Shown: positions 8,474 to 17,307, numbered from the stretch's first letter. The stretch: DNA of 64,000 bases from Casp-actino8 sp964614655 (GCA_964614655.1 CAZTPF010000008.1:11225-75224), one strand, 5' to 3'. Numbers and translations are program-made. Notes: generated from the sequence alone by a model not told the origin.

Positions 8474-9255
8474 CCGAACCAATTCCCACCCATTCGCGTG
8501 CCACGGGCCTCCGAGTGTTCGTGACCGGTGCCGGTTCGGGCATCGGTCGGGCCACCGCCATGCGCTTCGGCGCCGAAGGTGCGGCCGTGGCGTGTGTCGA
8601 TCTGAAGGGTGCCGCCGAGACGGCCAGCGACATCCAGGCCGCCGGTGGACGGGCCGTCGCCTACGACCTCGACGTCACCGACGCCGCAGCCGTCGAACGA
8701 ACGGTCGACGCAGCCGCCGCCGAACTCGGCGGACTCGACGTCCTCTGCAACATCGCCGGTATCGGCCACTTCGCCCACAGCCACGAAGAAACTCCCGATT
8801 GGTTCGACCGCATCGTGTCGGTCAACCTCAACGGAACCTTCTACGCCACTCGGTTCGCGCTCCCCCATCTCCTGAAGCGTTCGGTCGAGAGCGGGCGCGA
8901 CGGTGTGGTCATCAACACGGCCTCCACGTCGGGCCTCATGGGCGCTCCATGGAGCGCGGCGTATTGTGCGAGCAAGGGCGGCGTCGTCAATCTCACGCGA
9001 GCCCTTGCCTTCGAATACCGCGGCAAGGGTGTTCGAGTGAACGCCATCGCACCTGGCGGCACCAACACCAACATCGTCCACTCGTTCATGAGCCTGCCCG
9101 AGGGCGCCGACCACAAGTTGATGTCGAAGATCATGACCCCGATGGATCAAGCCGAGCCCGACGAGATCGCCAACATGTTCCTGTTCATTGCGTCCGACGA
9201 GGGTCGTTACATGACCGGATCGATCGTCGTCATGGACGGCGGCATCACCTGCTGA
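8470..9255 (+). CDS. SDR-family oxidoreductase
   Basis: A 261-residue short-chain dehydrogenase. Seen: the nucleotide motif VTGAGSGIGRA near residue 18, CNIAGIG (NNAG-like), the catalytic Ser in NTASTSG, and YCASKGG giving the Tyr-x-x-x-Lys pair, with NAIAPGGTNT afterwards. The acidic residue in VDLK after beta-2 favours NAD+. Its ATG overlaps the ligase stop (ATGA). It probably oxidises a hydroxyl on the CoA-activated intermediate or on a ring. Specific substrate unknown. Confidence 0.9.
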   Translation: MTEPIPTHSRATGLRVFVTGAGSGIGRATAMRFGAEGAAVACVDLKGAAETASDIQAAGGRAVAYDLDVTDAAAVERTVDAAAAELGGLDVLCNIAGIGHFAHSHEETPDWFDRIVSVNLNGTFYATRFALPHLLKRSVESGRDGVVINTASTSGLMGAPWSAAYCASKGGVVNLTRALAFEYRGKGVRVNAIAPGGTNTNIVHSFMSLPEGADHKLMSKIMTPMDQAEPDEIANMFLFIASDEGRYMTGSIVVMDGGITC

Positions 9256-9264
9256 GAGGAAGAC

Positions 9265-10188
9265 ATGAGCATCCACCGAAATCCTGACGGAATCTGCGCC
9301 GGCCGCACCGTCGTCGTGACCGGGGCCGGTCGCGGCCTCGGACGCGCCCACGCCCTCGCTTTTGCCGCCGAGGGCGCGAACGTCGTCGTCAACGACGTCG
9401 GTGCATCGCTGACCGGCGAAGGACACGACGTCGGCCCGGCCGCCGAAGTGGTGGCCGAGATCGAGGCGATGGGTGGTCGGGCGATCGTCAACGCCGACGA
9501 CGTCAGCGACTGGGACGGCGCCGGACACATGGTCGCCGAGGCGATCGACACCTTCGGCCGACTCGACACTCTCGTCTGCAACGCCGGCATCGTGCGCGAC
9601 CGGATGATCGTCAACATGTCGGTCGACGAATGGGATTCCGTGATGAAGGTCCACTTGCGCGGCATGTTCTGTCCGGTCCGTCACGCCGTCGACCATTGGC
9701 GCGGTCGCGCCAAGGCCGGTGAGGCCGTCGACGCCCGGATCGTCACCACCTCGTCGGGTGCCGGACTCTTCGGGTCGGTGTCGCAAGCCAACTATTCGGC
9801 CGCCAAGGCCGGAATCGCCACCTTCACCATCGTGTCGGCCGTCGAACTCAGCCGTTACGGCGTGAGGATCAACGGCATCGCCCCGTCGGCGCGCAGCCGT
9901 ATGACCGAAGAAGCCTTCGCCGAGATGATGAAGCGACCCGATTCGGGATTCGACGCCATGGATCCGGCCAATGTGAGCCCGGTCGTCGTATGGCTCGGTT
10001 CGCCGTCGTGCGACGTGACCGGGAAGATGTTCGAAGTCGCCGGTGGGCAGTTGTCGGTCGCTGACGGCTGGCAACACGGCGAGGTGGCCGACAAGGGCGA
10101 TCGCTACGAGCCATCCGAGGTCGGTCGCGTGGTCGCCGATTTGCTGTCACGGGCTCCTGAGCCGGCACCCGTGTACGGGGCCGGCTGA
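9265..10188 (+). CDS. SDR-family oxidoreductase, MFE2/HSD17B4-like
   Basis: A 307-residue SDR preceded by a GAGGAAG ribosome-binding site. Seen: VTGAGRGLGRAHAL at about residue 14, VVVNDVGAS, CNAGIVRDRM, and YSAAKAG with catalytic Tyr and Lys. The longer middle and VNDVG-type segment are characteristic of the 3-hydroxyacyl-CoA dehydrogenase domain of multifunctional enzyme 2, so it probably oxidises a 3-hydroxyacyl-CoA. A paralogue with the same GLFG-x-x-x-Q-x-NY segment is encoded at 46619-47509 beside another regulon operator. Its last base overlaps the TetR start (TGATG). Confidence 0.9.
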   Translation: MSIHRNPDGICAGRTVVVTGAGRGLGRAHALAFAAEGANVVVNDVGASLTGEGHDVGPAAEVVAEIEAMGGRAIVNADDVSDWDGAGHMVAEAIDTFGRLDTLVCNAGIVRDRMIVNMSVDEWDSVMKVHLRGMFCPVRHAVDHWRGRAKAGEAVDARIVTTSSGAGLFGSVSQANYSAAKAGIATFTIVSAVELSRYGVRINGIAPSARSRMTEEAFAEMMKRPDSGFDAMDPANVSPVVVWLGSPSCDVTGKMFEVAGGQLSVADGWQHGEVADKGDRYEPSEVGRVVADLLSRAPEPAPVYGAG

Positions 10189-10820
10189 TGCCGAACAAAG
10201 TTCGCTCGGTCGACGGACGAGTGATCGGCTCGCGCGCCCAAGCGACGCGGCGCCGCCTCCTCGACGCCACCGAGAAGTTGCTCGAAGAACAAGGCGTGTT
10301 CGATCTACGCGTGGTCGACATCACGCGTGAGGTCGGAACCTCAGCCGCCACCTTCTATCAGTACTTCAACGACGCCGATGCGGCGATCCTGGCCCTCGCC
10401 GAAGAGGCCGTCGACGCCGAGCGACCTCTCGTCGACCATCTGCATCCGGCCTGGACTCCCGACGACGTCGAATCGCGCGCCCAGGCGTTCGTCGACGCCT
10501 ACATGGCGTACTGGGACGAGCACGCCGCCGTACTTCGTATCCGCAACGTCAAGGCCGAAGAAGGCGACCGCAACTTCCGCGCCGTGCGCTCACAAGCGAA
10601 CCTTCTCGTGATCGACGGTATCCAGGCCATGATCGCCGACGGTGTCGCCGCCGGACGTCTGCCGCGAACACTCGACCCGTTCACGACCGGTGCGGCGCTC
10701 GTCGCGATGATCGAACGGCTCCTCGGATTCCAGAACGAGATGTCGAAGCGTGGATCGTCTCGCGACTCGATCCGCGACACTCTCGTCACCCTCCTCAGCC
10801 GAACCATCGTCGGCTCCTGA
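10188..10820 (+). CDS. TetR-family transcriptional regulator (candidate regulon repressor)
   Basis: A 210-residue regulator with an N-terminal TetR helix-turn-helix: RRRLLDATEKLLEEQG followed by ITREVGTSAATFYQYF (about residues 45-60). The remainder is an all-helical ligand domain with no recognisable family name. The start overlaps the upstream SDR stop (TGATG), making it the last gene of the 5790 operon. Because that operon begins with a perfect TCTGAC-N5-GTCAGA operator and the same site recurs at four other catabolic promoters, I infer that this protein represses the whole set and is relieved by a pathway CoA ester. The link is inference; no other TetR gene is in the window. Confidence 0.9.
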   Translation: MPNKVRSVDGRVIGSRAQATRRRLLDATEKLLEEQGVFDLRVVDITREVGTSAATFYQYFNDADAAILALAEEAVDAERPLVDHLHPAWTPDDVESRAQAFVDAYMAYWDEHAAVLRIRNVKAEEGDRNFRAVRSQANLLVIDGIQAMIADGVAAGRLPRTLDPFTTGAALVAMIERLLGFQNEMSKRGSSRDSIRDTLVTLLSRTIVGS

Positions 10821-10824
10821 GGGT

Positions 10825-10842
10825 TCGCTCCAGCGAGAGCGA
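10825..10842. terminator. Possible bidirectional terminator hairpin
   Basis: TCGCTC, 6-base loop, GAGCGA between the converging TetR and LLM genes. The stem is short and has no U tract, so this is a weak call based mainly on position. Confidence 0.35.
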
Positions 10843-10847
10843 CGAGA

Positions 10848-11756
10848 TCAGAGCGACGGGATCAGAGTGGCCAGCTGCTCGAATTCGGGCATGGTGACCT
10901 TGCTCGGATCGCCCGACAGCACCTGAACGCACACGTGATCGGCTCCTCGTGAGAGGTGATCCTGGATCCGCGCTGCGATGTCGTCGAGCGTTCCCCACGC
11001 CACGATGGCGTCGACCATCCGGTCGGTGGGACCGCCGTTCTCACCGGAGATGTCGGCCTCGGTCCAGCCCAGTCGCTTCAGATTGTTGGTGTAGTTGGGC
11101 AGGCCGAGGTAGGTCTTCATGAAACCTCGGGCCACCGCTCGAGCTTCGTCGGCGTCGGTCGAGAACACCACGGCCTGTTCGGGTGCGAGGAGAGCATCGG
11201 GGCCGAGTGCCTCGCGCGCCACTGTCGTGTGTTCGACCGGCACGAAGTACGGATGAGCACCGAGCGAACGCTCGGCGGCGAGCTGCAACATCTTCGGTCC
11301 GAGTGCGGCCAAGGCTCGAGCCGGTGGCGTGGAGGGCTGCGCCGCGAAGAAGAAACCGTTGTCCATGGCGTCGAGGTACTTCTTCATGGTCGACAACGGC
11401 TTGTCGTACGTTCCGCCGTGGAAACCTTCCACGGCCGGCTGGTGGCTCACACCGATTCCGAGGAGGAAGCGGTCGGGGAACGCCTCGGTCACCGTCTTCC
11501 ACCCGGCCTGCATCGTCATCGGTGAACGAGCGTGGAGACTGGCGATTCCGGTGGCGAGGATCATCCGATCGGTCGCCGACAGCAACAGTGACGTCGAAGC
11601 GAATGGCTCGCGACCCACGGCCTCGGGCACCCACACCGTCCGGAACCCGAGTTCTTCGAGACGGGCGACGTGCTTTTGCGCTTCGCGCATCGGCTGCATG
11701 TCGAGCTGGAAGGTCCAGAGACCGAGTTTGCCGAGAGAATCCTTGGTGAGAGCCAT
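10848..11756 (-). CDS. LLM-class F420-dependent oxidoreductase
   Basis: A 302-residue luciferase-like fold protein, of the group annotated as TIGR03620-type F420 LLM oxidoreductases. Seen: GLWTFQLD at the N-terminus, LEELGFRTVWVPEAVGREPF, ILATGIASLHARSPMTM, FLLGIGVSHQPAVEG and a C-terminal barrel helix. It would oxidise or reduce a small molecule with F420. The ATG at 11756 is preceded on its strand by TAGTTT ending 7 bases upstream (plus-strand 11763-11768), so the mRNA is probably leaderless. No regulon operator is seen here. It stands alone between the converging TetR gene and the divergent peptidase. Confidence 0.87.
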   Translation of the reverse strand: MALTKDSLGKLGLWTFQLDMQPMREAQKHVARLEELGFRTVWVPEAVGREPFASTSLLLSATDRMILATGIASLHARSPMTMQAGWKTVTEAFPDRFLLGIGVSHQPAVEGFHGGTYDKPLSTMKKYLDAMDNGFFFAAQPSTPPARALAALGPKMLQLAAERSLGAHPYFVPVEHTTVAREALGPDALLAPEQAVVFSTDADEARAVARGFMKTYLGLPNYTNNLKRLGWTEADISGENGGPTDRMVDAIVAWGTLDDIAARIQDHLSRGADHVCVQVLSGDPSKVTMPEFEQLATLIPSL

Positions 11757-11762
11757 GGGGTG

Positions 11763-11768
11763 AAACTA
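11763..11768 (-). promoter_or_regulatory. -10 hexamer TAGTTT, leaderless promoter
   Basis: On the minus strand the hexamer ends 7 bases before ATG 11756. Confidence 0.6.
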
Positions 11769-11800
11769 GGTCAGGTGCGTGCCGGCCCCGGCATCGGAAC

Positions 11801-11806
11801 TACCGT
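11801..11806 (+). promoter_or_regulatory. -10 hexamer TACCGT, leaderless-type promoter
   Basis: The hexamer ends 8 bases before GTG 11814 and decides the peptidase start. Confidence 0.55.
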
Positions 11807-11813
11807 GCCCGTC

Positions 11814-13853
11814 GTGACCGACCAGACTCCAGCGACCTCGACCGACAAGTCCCCGCACACCGCGCTCGCCACGTCGTTGCTCGACGGATTCGTGCAGGCC
11901 GGCAGTCCCGTGGTGTCACCCGACGGACGGCTCGTCGCCTTCGTGGTCACACGTGTCGACCACGGGAAGAACAAGTACGTCTCGCAGGTGTGGCTCGGAT
12001 CGACCGACGGCTCGCTCAACCCGTCACCGTTGACGTCGGGCGATCCCGGCGAGTCCCAGCCGTCGTGGTCACCCGACGGACGACACCTCGCCTTCGTGTC
12101 CGGTCGAGAAGGTGCCCAAGGAGCGAAGAAGGGTGAGCGGACTCTTCACGTGATCCCGGTGTCGACCCCGGGCGAGACCCGAACGATCGCCGTGCGCAAG
12201 GACGGCCTCGACGCACCGGCGTGGTCTCCCGATGGGCGCTGGATCGCCTTTGCGTCACGAGTACCCGACGAGCGCTACTCAGCCGAGGACGAGTCGTGGC
12301 AGTCCCCGCGTCGCATCGACACCTTCTTCACGCGCCTCAACGGCGAGGACTTCGTGTTCGATCGACCGAACCACCTGTGGGTGGTGCCGGCCGACGGCAC
12401 CGGAACACCGCGGGACCTCACACCTGGTCCGCATCAGATCGGCGATTTCTCGTGGCACGCCGACTCCACTGGCCTCGTGTTCTCGTCGGCCCGTCACGAC
12501 GACTGGGACCGCGATCTTTCGAACGATCTCTTCGTCGTCGACCTCGGCGGCGACATCCGAGCGCTGACCGAACGGACCGGCGTGTATTCGCATCCGTCGG
12601 TGTCACCGGACGGTCGACGAGTGGCGTTCCTCGGCCACGACGACGCGAGCACGTATCCGCAGAACGTTCGAGTGGGCGTGATCGATCTCACGACGCGCAC
12701 GAAGATCTGGGTCTCCGAAGATCTCGATCGCACCTTCGAGACCACGGTCGGCAACGTCGCGCCGGTCTGGGAGTCCGACACCTCGATCCTTGCGACCGCC
12801 GAGGACGCCGGCGAGTGCCATCTCTTCCGACTCGATGCGACGGGATCAGTGCCGCCGGTCGCCGTGACGTCGGGTGCTCGATGCGTGAAGGCCTTCGACG
12901 CCGCCACCGGTTCGATCGCCGCCGCCGTCACCCACGTGACCCGTCCGGCCGAGATCCACGTGTGGCGAAACGGCACCGAGACCGTGATCACCGACGTGAG
13001 CCGGGAGTACGTGAAGACCGTCGAGCCGGTCGGCTGGGAGCGGTTCTCGGTTCCCGTCGCTCGCCCGACATCGGGTGTCGATCCGCACATCGACGCCTGG
13101 ATCGTGCGTCCGAAGAACTTCGACCCCGCTTCGAAGTATCCGGTGATCCTGAACGTGCACGGCGGACCGCACACCCAGTACGGCGAGGCCTACTTCGACG
13201 AGTTCCAGGCTCAGGCCGCGGCCGGTTTCGTCGTGGTCGCCTGCAACCCGCGCGGTTCGTCGGGTCGTGAAGAGGCGTGGGGACAAGCGATTCTCGGCCC
13301 GAAGCACCCGAAGCGCCCCGGTACCGGATGGGGTGCCGCCGACTTCGAGGACGTCGTCAGTGTTCTCGACGCAGCCCTCGATCGCTACGAGTTCTGCGAC
13401 CGATCTCGAGTAGGGATGCAGGGCGGAAGCTACGGCGGATACATGGCGACACTGCTCGCCGCTCGACACGGAGGACGGCTGCGAACCGTGTGCACCGAAC
13501 GTTCGGTCAACAATCTCCTCACCGAGGAGTGGTCGAGCGACATCGGCACCATGTTCCGCGTCGAACACGGCCCCGATCCGGTGGAGGATCCAGCCGAGTA
13601 TCTCCGTATGTCACCCAGCACTCTCGCCCGCGACATCGACGTCCCGGTGTTGATCGTGCACAGCGAGAACGATCTTCGCTGCCCCATCAGTCAGGCCGAG
13701 GAACTCTTCGTCACTCTTCGTCTGCTCGACAAAGAAGTGGTCTTCTACCGATTCCCGGCCGAGACCCACGAACTCTCGCGGGCCGGATCGCCCGTACATC
13801 GCCGTCAGCGATTCGAGATCATTCTCGATTGGTTCACCGAAAAGCTCACCTGA
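11814..13853 (+). CDS. S9-family peptidase (acylaminoacyl-peptidase/prolyl oligopeptidase type)
   Basis: A 679-residue serine peptidase. The N-terminal two thirds is a beta-propeller with repeated SPDGR-like blades (VVSPDGRLVAF, SWSPDGRHLAF, AWSPDGRWIAF). The C-terminal alpha/beta-hydrolase domain shows HGGPHTQYG, the nucleophile Ser539 in MQGGSYGGYM, the acid in VHSENDLRCP and the His in PAETHELSR. It would cleave short peptides or N-acylated residues in the cytoplasm; no signal peptide is seen. Start: GTG 11814, 8 bases after TACCGT. The first eight residues after it are Thr/Ser rich. Confidence 0.93.
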   Translation: MTDQTPATSTDKSPHTALATSLLDGFVQAGSPVVSPDGRLVAFVVTRVDHGKNKYVSQVWLGSTDGSLNPSPLTSGDPGESQPSWSPDGRHLAFVSGREGAQGAKKGERTLHVIPVSTPGETRTIAVRKDGLDAPAWSPDGRWIAFASRVPDERYSAEDESWQSPRRIDTFFTRLNGEDFVFDRPNHLWVVPADGTGTPRDLTPGPHQIGDFSWHADSTGLVFSSARHDDWDRDLSNDLFVVDLGGDIRALTERTGVYSHPSVSPDGRRVAFLGHDDASTYPQNVRVGVIDLTTRTKIWVSEDLDRTFETTVGNVAPVWESDTSILATAEDAGECHLFRLDATGSVPPVAVTSGARCVKAFDAATGSIAAAVTHVTRPAEIHVWRNGTETVITDVSREYVKTVEPVGWERFSVPVARPTSGVDPHIDAWIVRPKNFDPASKYPVILNVHGGPHTQYGEAYFDEFQAQAAAGFVVVACNPRGSSGREEAWGQAILGPKHPKRPGTGWGAADFEDVVSVLDAALDRYEFCDRSRVGMQGGSYGGYMATLLAARHGGRLRTVCTERSVNNLLTEEWSSDIGTMFRVEHGPDPVEDPAEYLRMSPSTLARDIDVPVLIVHSENDLRCPISQAEELFVTLRLLDKEVVFYRFPAETHELSRAGSPVHRRQRFEIILDWFTEKLT

Positions 13854-13877
13854 CCCGACGACATTCCGTCGTCATTC

Positions 13878-13900
13878 GGCTCGCTGTCACTCGGCGAGCC
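13878..13900. terminator. Possible bidirectional terminator hairpin
   Basis: GGCTCGC, 9-base loop, GCGAGCC between converging peptidase and nudC genes; it includes the nudC stop codon. No U tract. Confidence 0.4.
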
Positions 13901-14693
13901 AATGATCGATCAGTTTGCGGGCGATCGAGATTCCGGGCGGGATGGGTGGCAAGTCGTCCTTGCGATACCAGTTCGCTTCGACGATCTCGCTCGGATCGCA
14001 GACGATGTCGCCGCTCACCCATTCGGCGCGAAAACCGAGCATCAGACTGTGCGGGAACGGCCACGGCTGACTGCCGAGGTAGCGCACACGATCGACGACC
14101 ACACCGACTTCTTCGCGTACCTCTCGGATCACCGCCCCTTCCAATGTCTCGCCAGGTTCGACGAAGCCGGCCAGACACGAGAACATCGGCATCCGGAACT
14201 GAACACCGCGGGCGAGCAACGCTTCTTGATCGGGGCCGGGTTCGCCGCGGGTCACGAGCGTGATCATCGCCGGTGCCAGTCGGGGGAACGCCATGTGTCC
14301 GCACGACGGACACCGCATGGCACGTTCGTTGTGTGCCAGTTCGGTCGGCGTGCCGCACCGACCGCAGAAGCGATGCGTCCGCGCCCAGTCGACGATCTGA
14401 ACGGCGCGTCCGGCCGCGAGCCATTCGTCCTCCGTAGTTCGGCCGAACAGACTGAAGAGATCGAGTGCGGCGCCGTCGGACGGGTCGAGCGCGAGGTCGG
14501 ACGGAACGTCGACTCCCCAATAGGCCCGACCGTCGAGAACACCGAGGAAGTGTCGACTCCAGTCGGATGACACCTGTTCGTCGTGGATCCAGACCCTCGA
14601 CTCCACGACGTGGACGTACAAGTGACCGTCCACGTCGGACGGAGGAACGATGGCGGGCTGGAAGCGGCTGATACGGCTGATCGACTCGGGCAC
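13887..14693 (-). CDS. nudC: NADH pyrophosphatase / NAD-cap decapping Nudix hydrolase NudC
   Basis: A 268-residue Nudix protein that hydrolyses NAD(H) to NMN(H) and AMP and can remove NAD caps from RNA. Seen: a four-cysteine zinc motif (CGRCG ... CPSCG, about residues 109-127), the Nudix box GFVEPGETLEGAVIREVREE, and the NudC-specific SQPWPFPHS following it. Length and order match NudC. Start is GTG 14693; a TACGGT hexamer lies 13 bases upstream and overlaps the promoter of the divergent thiolase. Monocistronic. Confidence 0.93.
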   Translation of the reverse strand: MPESISRISRFQPAIVPPSDVDGHLYVHVVESRVWIHDEQVSSDWSRHFLGVLDGRAYWGVDVPSDLALDPSDGAALDLFSLFGRTTEDEWLAAGRAVQIVDWARTHRFCGRCGTPTELAHNERAMRCPSCGHMAFPRLAPAMITLVTRGEPGPDQEALLARGVQFRMPMFSCLAGFVEPGETLEGAVIREVREEVGVVVDRVRYLGSQPWPFPHSLMLGFRAEWVSGDIVCDPSEIVEANWYRKDDLPPIPPGISIARKLIDHWLAE

Positions 14694-14705
14694 CCTGGAA
14701 GTGTG

Positions 14706-14715
14706 ACCGTAGGAT
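14706..14715. promoter_or_regulatory. Overlapping divergent -10 boxes (bidirectional promoter)
   Basis: ACCGTAGGAT contains TAGGAT on the plus strand (14710-14715, 8 bases before the thiolase ATG 14723) and TACGGT on the minus strand (14706-14711, 13 bases before nudC GTG 14693). The two hexamers share the central TA. Confidence 0.55.
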
Positions 14716-14722
14716 GCCCCTC

Positions 14723-15916
14723 ATGTCGAACTCCTCCGCACGTCAGGTCGTCATCGTCGAAGCCGTCCGCACTCCGGTCGGACGCAAGAACGGTGGTCTC
14801 TCGACCCTTCACCCCGCCGAACTCCTGGGCCTGGTCCAAAAAGAGGTGATTCGCCGCACCGGTATCGACCCGGCGGTCGTCGAGCAGGTCGTCGGTGGAA
14901 ACGTGAGCCAGGTCGGCGCTCAGAGCTTCAACATCACTCGTACGTCGTGGCTGTCGGCCGGACTCCCCTTGTCGACCGCCTGCACGACGGTCGACACCCA
15001 GTGCGGCTCGAGTCAGCAGGCCACCGGACTCGCTGCGTCGCTCGTGGCATCGGGTGTGGTCGACGTGGCCATGGCCTGCGGTGTCGAATCGATGAGTCGT
15101 GTGCCGATCGGCAGCAACTCCTCGAAGGCTCTCGGTCTCGGCGTGCCGGTGCCGAAGTCGTACTTCGAGCAGTACGAATTCACGTCGCAGTTCGAAGGTG
15201 CCGAGCGCATCGCCGACAAGTGGAACATCACCCGCGCCGACACCGACGCCTTCGGACTCGAGTCCCAGGAACGAGCCGCCCGCGCGTGGGCCGAAGGGCG
15301 ATTCGACGGTCAGTTCATCGAGGTCGACGCGCCCGATCTCGACGAGGACGGCAAGCCCACCGGCACCACGCACCGCGTGTCGCGTGACGAAGGAATCCGC
15401 GAGACCACGCTCGAGAAGTTGGCGACGTTGAAGCCGGTCGCACGCGAGAACGGCGTCCACACCGCCGGCAACTCGTCTCAGATCTCCGACGGAGCGGCGG
15501 CCATTCTCATGATGACGGCCGAGAAGGCTGCCGAGCTCGGCCTCACACCCCGTGCGCGAGTGGTCGACAGCTGTCTCGTCGGCGTCGATCCGGTGCTCAT
15601 GCTCACCGGCCCGATCGACGCCACCGAGCGTCTCCTCGAGCGGAACGGACTCACCATCGATCAGATCGACACGTTCGAGATCAACGAGGCCTTCGCCTCG
15701 GTCGTCCTCGCCTGGGCCAAGGCCGTCGGCGCCGATCTGGCTCGCACCAATCCCAACGGCGGGGCCATCGCCCTCGGCCACCCTCTCGGTGGAACCGGAG
15801 CGATCCTCATGACGAAGGCCCTCTACGAACTCGAGCGCACGGGCGGGCGGTACGGCCTCGTCTCGATGTGTTGTGGTGGCGGTCTCGGCACCGGCACGCT
15901 GATCGAACGCATCTGA
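14723..15916 (+). CDS. Acetyl-CoA acetyltransferase (thiolase)
   Basis: A 397-residue thiolase that cleaves 3-ketoacyl-CoA or condenses acetyl-CoA. Seen: IVEAVRTPVGR at the N-terminus, the acyl-accepting Cys94 in DTQCGSSQQA, NEAFA, the GHPLGGTGA loop with catalytic His, and CCGGGLGTG with the second catalytic Cys. All active-site residues are intact. ATG 14723 rather than ATG 14714 is chosen because the latter lies inside the -10 box TAGGAT. It sits away from the regulon operators and may be a general beta-oxidation thiolase. Confidence 0.94.
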   Translation: MSNSSARQVVIVEAVRTPVGRKNGGLSTLHPAELLGLVQKEVIRRTGIDPAVVEQVVGGNVSQVGAQSFNITRTSWLSAGLPLSTACTTVDTQCGSSQQATGLAASLVASGVVDVAMACGVESMSRVPIGSNSSKALGLGVPVPKSYFEQYEFTSQFEGAERIADKWNITRADTDAFGLESQERAARAWAEGRFDGQFIEVDAPDLDEDGKPTGTTHRVSRDEGIRETTLEKLATLKPVARENGVHTAGNSSQISDGAAAILMMTAEKAAELGLTPRARVVDSCLVGVDPVLMLTGPIDATERLLERNGLTIDQIDTFEINEAFASVVLAWAKAVGADLARTNPNGGAIALGHPLGGTGAILMTKALYELERTGGRYGLVSMCCGGGLGTGTLIERI

Positions 15917-15930
15917 TCCCACATTCGGCC

Positions 15931-16434
15931 GTGGCCGACCGACGACTTCTGCACGTTCTCATCGCCGTCGTCTGCCTCGTCGCCTGTTCGACACCTCCCG
16001 AGTTCCCCGCGGGAGCCAACGGTGAGGTCGTCGGACATGTCGACGGCGACACACTCGATGTCGTCTTCGCCGTCGACGGCCGAGCGGTCGTCGAACGGAT
16101 CCGACTCATCGGTATCGACACGCCCGAGACCAAGAAACCCGGAACACCGATCGAGTGCTACGGGCCGGAGGCCTCGCGTCGGCTGGCCGAACTCCTACCC
16201 CTCGGCACGTTCGTCGACGTCGTCCGCGACGCCGAGACTCGTGACGACTACGACCGATTGCTCGCCTACGTGTACCGGGCCGCCGATCGACTGCTCGTGA
16301 ACGAAACCCTGGTTCGCGAAGGGTTCGCCCGCACCCTCTTCATTCCGCCGAACACCGGTCTCGAATCCGAGATACGCGGCGCCGAACGCCAGGCCCGAAC
16401 CGAGGGTCGGGGTCTGTGGTCGGCCTGCTCCTGA
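15931..16434 (+). CDS. Staphylococcal-nuclease-like (thermonuclease) lipoprotein
   Basis: A 167-residue SNase-domain protein. GTG 15931 gives a short signal sequence ending in the lipobox LVAC (Cys19), so it is probably anchored outside the membrane. The nuclease core shows GEVVGHVDGDTLDV, RIRLIGIDTPETKK with the catalytic Arg and metal-binding Asp region, GPEASRRLAELL, YDRLLAYVY and NETLVREGFA. Family members are Ca2+-dependent phosphodiesterases on DNA and RNA. It begins 14 bases after the thiolase stop and may be cotranscribed. Nucleotide scavenging is a plausible role. Confidence 0.87.
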   Translation: MADRRLLHVLIAVVCLVACSTPPEFPAGANGEVVGHVDGDTLDVVFAVDGRAVVERIRLIGIDTPETKKPGTPIECYGPEASRRLAELLPLGTFVDVVRDAETRDDYDRLLAYVYRAADRLLVNETLVREGFARTLFIPPNTGLESEIRGAERQARTEGRGLWSACS

Positions 16435-16444
16435 CGACGAGAGG

Positions 16445-16450
16445 TAGCGT
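16445..16450 (+). promoter_or_regulatory. -10 hexamer TAGCGT, leaderless promoter
   Basis: The hexamer ends exactly 7 bases before GTG 16457. Confidence 0.6.
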
Positions 16451-16456
16451 GAACCC

Positions 16457-17293
16457 GTGACCGAACTCGCCGAACGTCTCGGCTACGAATCCGACGCACG
16501 CTTGGTGATCGTGTCGTGCGACGATCTCGGTTCGTGCCATGCCGCCAACGTCGGCGTGTATCGAGCACTACGTGACGGTCTCGCCACGTGCGCATCGGTG
16601 ATGGTGCCGGCCCCGTGGGCCCGTCACGCCGCTCTCGAGTACTCCGGCGAAGACATCGGCGTGCACCTCACGTTGAACGCCGAGCATCCGGCCTATCGAT
16701 GGGGTCCGATCACCCATTCGCCATCGCTCTTGTCGGGTGACGGAGGCTTCCCTCGCGACATCGACGACCTGTGGGAACACGCTGATCCGGCCGAGGTGCG
16801 CCGTGAATGCCGGGCGCAGATCGAGCGCGCGATCCTCTGGGGCTTCGACGTGACCCACCTCGCACCGCACCTCACGGCGATCACGCTGCGACCCGAGTTC
16901 TTCGACGTCTACCTCGATCTGGCCGTGGAGTTCGCGCTGCCGATCCGATTGCCGTCGACCATCACCGAAGCCCAGGCCGGCTTCCCGTTCCGTCGTCTGG
17001 CCGCCGACGAAGGCGTGCTCTTTCCCGATCACTTCGATCACGACTGGTCGGCTGGTAGTCGGGCCCGGGTTCGGCGAGCGTTCCAGGATCTGCGACCAGG
17101 AGTCACCGAGATCCACGTGCAACCGGTGATCGACACCGCCGAAGTGCGCGCCCTCGCCGGCTCGGCGGCCGACGGCTGGGTCGACGATCTCGATCTGGTG
17201 GCCGACGACGGCGAACTTCGACGTCTGGTCGACGAGTCGGGCGCGATCCTGATCGGGTACCGCCGACTGCGCGACGCCATGCGCGCCGCCTGA
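16457..17293 (+). CDS. ChbG/YdjC-family carbohydrate deacetylase-like protein
   Basis: A 278-residue protein of the YdjC/ChbG fold, metal-dependent deacetylases of N-acetylated oligosaccharides. Seen: the metal-binding CDDLGSCHAAN near residue 21, the cis-proximal GVHLTLNAEHPAYRWGP, and THLAPHL near residue 135, where the family usually has TH-x-D-x-H-x-H; the Asp is replaced by Ala here. FPDHFDHDW and a C-terminal histidine (EIHVQPV) follow. Activity is therefore likely but the altered metal motif leaves doubt. It has its own leaderless promoter. Confidence 0.85.
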   Translation: MTELAERLGYESDARLVIVSCDDLGSCHAANVGVYRALRDGLATCASVMVPAPWARHAALEYSGEDIGVHLTLNAEHPAYRWGPITHSPSLLSGDGGFPRDIDDLWEHADPAEVRRECRAQIERAILWGFDVTHLAPHLTAITLRPEFFDVYLDLAVEFALPIRLPSTITEAQAGFPFRRLAADEGVLFPDHFDHDWSAGSRARVRRAFQDLRPGVTEIHVQPVIDTAEVRALAGSAADGWVDDLDLVADDGELRRLVDESGAILIGYRRLRDAMRAA

Positions 17294-17307
17294 TCGGATC
17301 GCCGGGC

